Part shown: positions 6,158 through 6,236 of the stretch, piece after piece | Layout of the letters: every line of letters starts with the position of its first letter | Numbering within the stretch: the stretch's first letter is position 1 | Source of the DNA: Oscillospiraceae bacterium | Lineage (GTDB): Bacteria > Bacillota > Clostridia > Oscillospirales > Ruminococcaceae | Assembly (NCBI GenBank): GCA_900765125.1 | Contig: CAAFQL010000149.1 | Location: 1 to 6,236, forward strand | Length of the DNA stretch: 6,236 nucleotides | Direction: 5' to 3' | Position numbers and translations under genes: made by a program | Notes under the pieces: generated by a model | What the model saw: the letters and a program-made list of their open reading frames with translations, nothing else | The model's database searches: none | Told to the model about the DNA's origin: nothing

Positions 6158-6236
6158 TTGAAAACCTACATCTACCCCGAAAACCTGAGAGCCAACGTAA
6201 AGCTGTGGTTCTGGAATGTTCGTGATTTTATCATAA
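6158..6236 (+). CDS. 5' end of a probable conjugation membrane protein (PrgI/VirB3-like), cut by the window
   Basis: The frame from TTG at 6158 is open for 26 codons to the end of the window and reads (M)KTYIYPENLRANVKLWFW, then NVRDFII. This start resembles the short membrane proteins that follow the TrbL-like gene and precede the VirB4 ATPase in Clostridial conjugative elements, where a similar Y-I-Y-P-E-N-L start is followed by a Trp-rich, hydrophobic stretch. A VirB3/PrgI-like role is inferred from this resemblance and position; only the N terminus is seen. GGAG (6144-6147) lies 10 bases before the TTG. In-frame GTG codons at 6149 and 6134 are less likely, as the first is one base from the GGAG and the second touches the terminator region. 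Confidence 0.65.
   Translation, partial: MKTYIYPENLRANVKLWFWNVRDFII

Overview
The window looks like part of an integrative conjugative element from a low-to-mid GC gut Firmicute (Clostridia, Ruminococcus/Oscillospiraceae-like). This rests on strong AGGAGG ribosome-binding sites, frequent TTG starts, and the gene order: DnaG-like Toprim protein, VirD4/TraG coupling ATPase of the CD1115 type, small winged-helix protein, TrbL/VirB6-like membrane protein. The assignment is from recognised protein families and gene order; no database search was run.

Layout, all on the + strand. At 15-731 is a complete lipoprotein of unknown function. Fourteen bases later (746-2149) comes a DUF3991/Toprim protein with an N-terminal primase-zinc-finger-like region that lacks cysteines. 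A 103-base gap (2150-2252) follows; it stays open in the Toprim frame past the TGA up to the next gene. At 2253-4028 is the VirD4-like ATPase (TTG start), at 4044-4334 a winged-helix protein (TTG start, perfect AGGAGG), and at 4327-5253 a multi-spanning TrbL-like protein whose start overlaps the previous gene by 8 bases. At 6158 a further short transfer-type gene starts and runs off the window.

The backbone is interrupted at 5254-6157 by what reads as a self-contained cargo unit: a consensus promoter (TTGACA, 17-base spacer, TATACT with extended -10), a leader of about 105 bases, a ThuA-domain gene (5408-6043), and a strong intrinsic terminator (6102-6131). The terminator lies directly ahead of the next transfer gene, leaving little room for a separate promoter.

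How the parts may work together: the Toprim protein probably processes or primes element DNA, VirD4 feeds the DNA-protein substrate to the channel, the TrbL-like protein and the partial gene contribute to the membrane channel, and the winged-helix protein may regulate the module. The ThuA protein belongs to a carbohydrate-metabolism family and has no obvious role in transfer. No relaxase, integrase, oriT, CRISPR array, tRNA or rRNA is visible here. I did not find a clearly new biological system. The most unusual points are the cargo cassette inside the transfer operon and the terminator in front of a transfer gene.
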